From Anaerolineales bacterium (lineage in GTDB: Bacteria; Chloroflexota; Anaerolineae; Anaerolineales; DRMV01): a DNA stretch of 7,225 bases. Below, piece after piece: positions 6,305 through 7,225 of this stretch. How positions within the stretch are numbered: position 1 is the first letter of the stretch; each line of letters opens with the position of its first letter. Where the stretch lies: contig JALXBY010000093.1 of the NCBI GenBank assembly GCA_026991215.1, positions 1-7,225 of the forward strand. Reading direction: 5' to 3'. Below the pieces are notes generated by a model. The model saw only the letters and a list, made by a program, of their open reading frames with translations, did not search any database and had not been told where the DNA came from. The position numbers and the translations under genes were made by a program.

Positions 6305-7225
6305 CTACCCCAACCGGTCCAGCACCGCCTGGGTGAAGGCGTGGGTATCGCAGGCCCGGTGGGGGTCCGGGGCCAGGTCTGGGGTAAAGCAGCCGTCCTG
6401 CCAGGCCGCGACCACCGCGTCCTCCAGGGCACGGGCTTCGGCCTCCAGGCCCAGGCTGTAACGCAGCATCATCGCGGTGCTGAACAACATGCCGGCCGGA
6501 TTCGCGATGCCCCGGCCCGCGATATCCGGCGCGCTGCCATGCACCGGTTCGTACAGTCCACGGGCGCGGCCCAGGCGGTTCTGGGCTTCCCCCAACGATG
6601 CACTGGGCAGCGTGCCCAGGGACCCGGTCAGGGCCGCGGCTTCGTCGCTGAGGATATCCCCAAACAGGTTGGGGGTGAGCACCACGTCCAGTTCCTGGGG
6701 CCGGCGGAGGATGTCCATGGCCATGGCGTCCACCAGCCGGTGCTCCAGGGTGACCTGGGGGAACGCCTCTTCCACGACCTGAGTGACCACCCGCCGCCAC
6801 AGCCGGGATGTGGCCAGCACGTTGGCCTTATCCACACTGACCAGCCGCGCCCGCCGCGCCTGGGCCAGCCGGGCCGCGACCCGGGCCACCCGCGCGATTT
6901 CCTCCGCCCGATACACCATGGTGTCCACGGCCTGGCCGTCTTCCGCCTCCTGCCGGGGGCCGAAGTAAATCCCGCCGGTCAACTCCCGCACGATGAGGAA
7001 GTCCACGTCCCGGACCCGTTCGGGCCGCAGGGGGGAGCGTTCGGCCAGGGGCGGCCAGACCCGGATGGGACGCAGGTTGGCGAACACCCCCAGGGCCTTG
7101 CGCAGGGCCAGCAGGCCGGCCTCGGGACGCCGGGTAGGGGGCAGGTCCTCCCATTGGGGACCGCCCACCGCGGCCAGAAGCACCGCGTCGGCTTTCAGGC
7201 TGGCCTGCAGGGTACGTTCGGGCAG
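6305..7225 (-). CDS. leuB: 3-isopropylmalate dehydrogenase, N-terminus outside window
   Basis: LeuB oxidises and decarboxylates (2R,3S)-3-isopropylmalate with NAD+ to 2-oxoisocaproate, the third dedicated step of leucine synthesis in the cytoplasm. The frame is open from the window edge to the TAG at 6305-6307, giving 306 residues; the family has about 350-360, so around 50 N-terminal residues are missing. Landmarks are ADAVLLAAVGGPQW near the edge, RPEAGLLALRKALGVFANLRP, RELTGGIYFGP, SVDKANVLATS, the signature NLFGDILSDEAAALTGSLGTLPSASL region and YEPVHGSAPDIAGRGIANP. These contain the arginines that bind malate and the acids that bind the divalent metal, and they match the Thermus LeuB pattern closely. 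Related isocitrate or tartrate dehydrogenases are less likely because of the RELTGG and AVGGP motifs. The valine codon at 7181-7183 is internal, not a start. The three glycosyltransferase genes follow on the same strand. Confidence 0.95.
   Translation of the reverse strand: MPERTLQASLKADAVLLAAVGGPQWEDLPPTRRPEAGLLALRKALGVFANLRPIRVWPPLAERSPLRPERVRDVDFLIVRELTGGIYFGPRQEAEDGQAVDTMVYRAEEIARVARVAARLAQARRARLVSVDKANVLATSRLWRRVVTQVVEEAFPQVTLEHRLVDAMAMDILRRPQELDVVLTPNLFGDILSDEAAALTGSLGTLPSASLGEAQNRLGRARGLYEPVHGSAPDIAGRGIANPAGMLFSTAMMLRYSLGLEAEARALEDAVVAAWQDGCFTPDLAPDPHRACDTHAFTQAVLDRLG

Overview
The window looks like chromosomal DNA from a GC-rich free-living bacterium. Every gene is a core bacterial type, genes are packed with gaps of 30-130 bases, and no tRNA, rRNA, transposase, phage gene or CRISPR array is visible. 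GC is about 70% or more in the flanking genes and nearer 60% in the middle (hand counts of sampled lines). The style of the glycosyltransferases and of the phosphatase/kinase regulator reminds me of Chloroflexota (Anaerolineae-like bacteria), but that is an impression and not proven.

Layout. Positions 1-605 (+) hold the 3' two thirds of fmt, methionyl-tRNA formyltransferase. All the rest is on the minus strand, so it reads right to left. The right edge (7225-6305) is leuB, 3-isopropylmalate dehydrogenase, with its N-terminus outside the window. Then come three glycosyltransferase genes: a polytopic GT-C membrane protein (6266-4455), a GT2 polyprenyl-phosphate glycosyltransferase (4424-3438) and a GT4 glycosyltransferase (3463-2327). 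After a 130-base gap holding a possible promoter comes a two-gene regulatory unit: a SpoIIE/RsbU-type PP2C phosphatase fused to an RsbW-type kinase (2196-1033), and a STAS anti-sigma-factor antagonist (994-641). This unit converges on fmt with only 35 bases between the stop codons.

How the genes may work together. The GT2 enzyme probably charges a polyprenyl phosphate with a sugar at the inner face of the membrane. The GT-C enzyme is the class that uses such lipid-linked sugars on the outer face, and the GT4 enzyme probably adds a sugar from a nucleotide donor in the cytoplasm. Together they suggest a small cell-surface glycan or glycolipid module; substrate and acceptor cannot be read from sequence. 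The phosphatase-kinase fusion and the STAS protein form a nearly self-contained partner-switching module. Its domain order along the operon matches the single-chain regulator Rv1364c of Mycobacterium tuberculosis, but the STAS part is a separate protein and there is no sensor domain. No sigma factor gene is in view.

I see no clearly new type of system. The most useful points for follow-up are the split partner switch, the Glu-to-Gln change in the GT4 active-site motif, the GT2/GT-C pairing, and the lower GC of the glycosyltransferase block.
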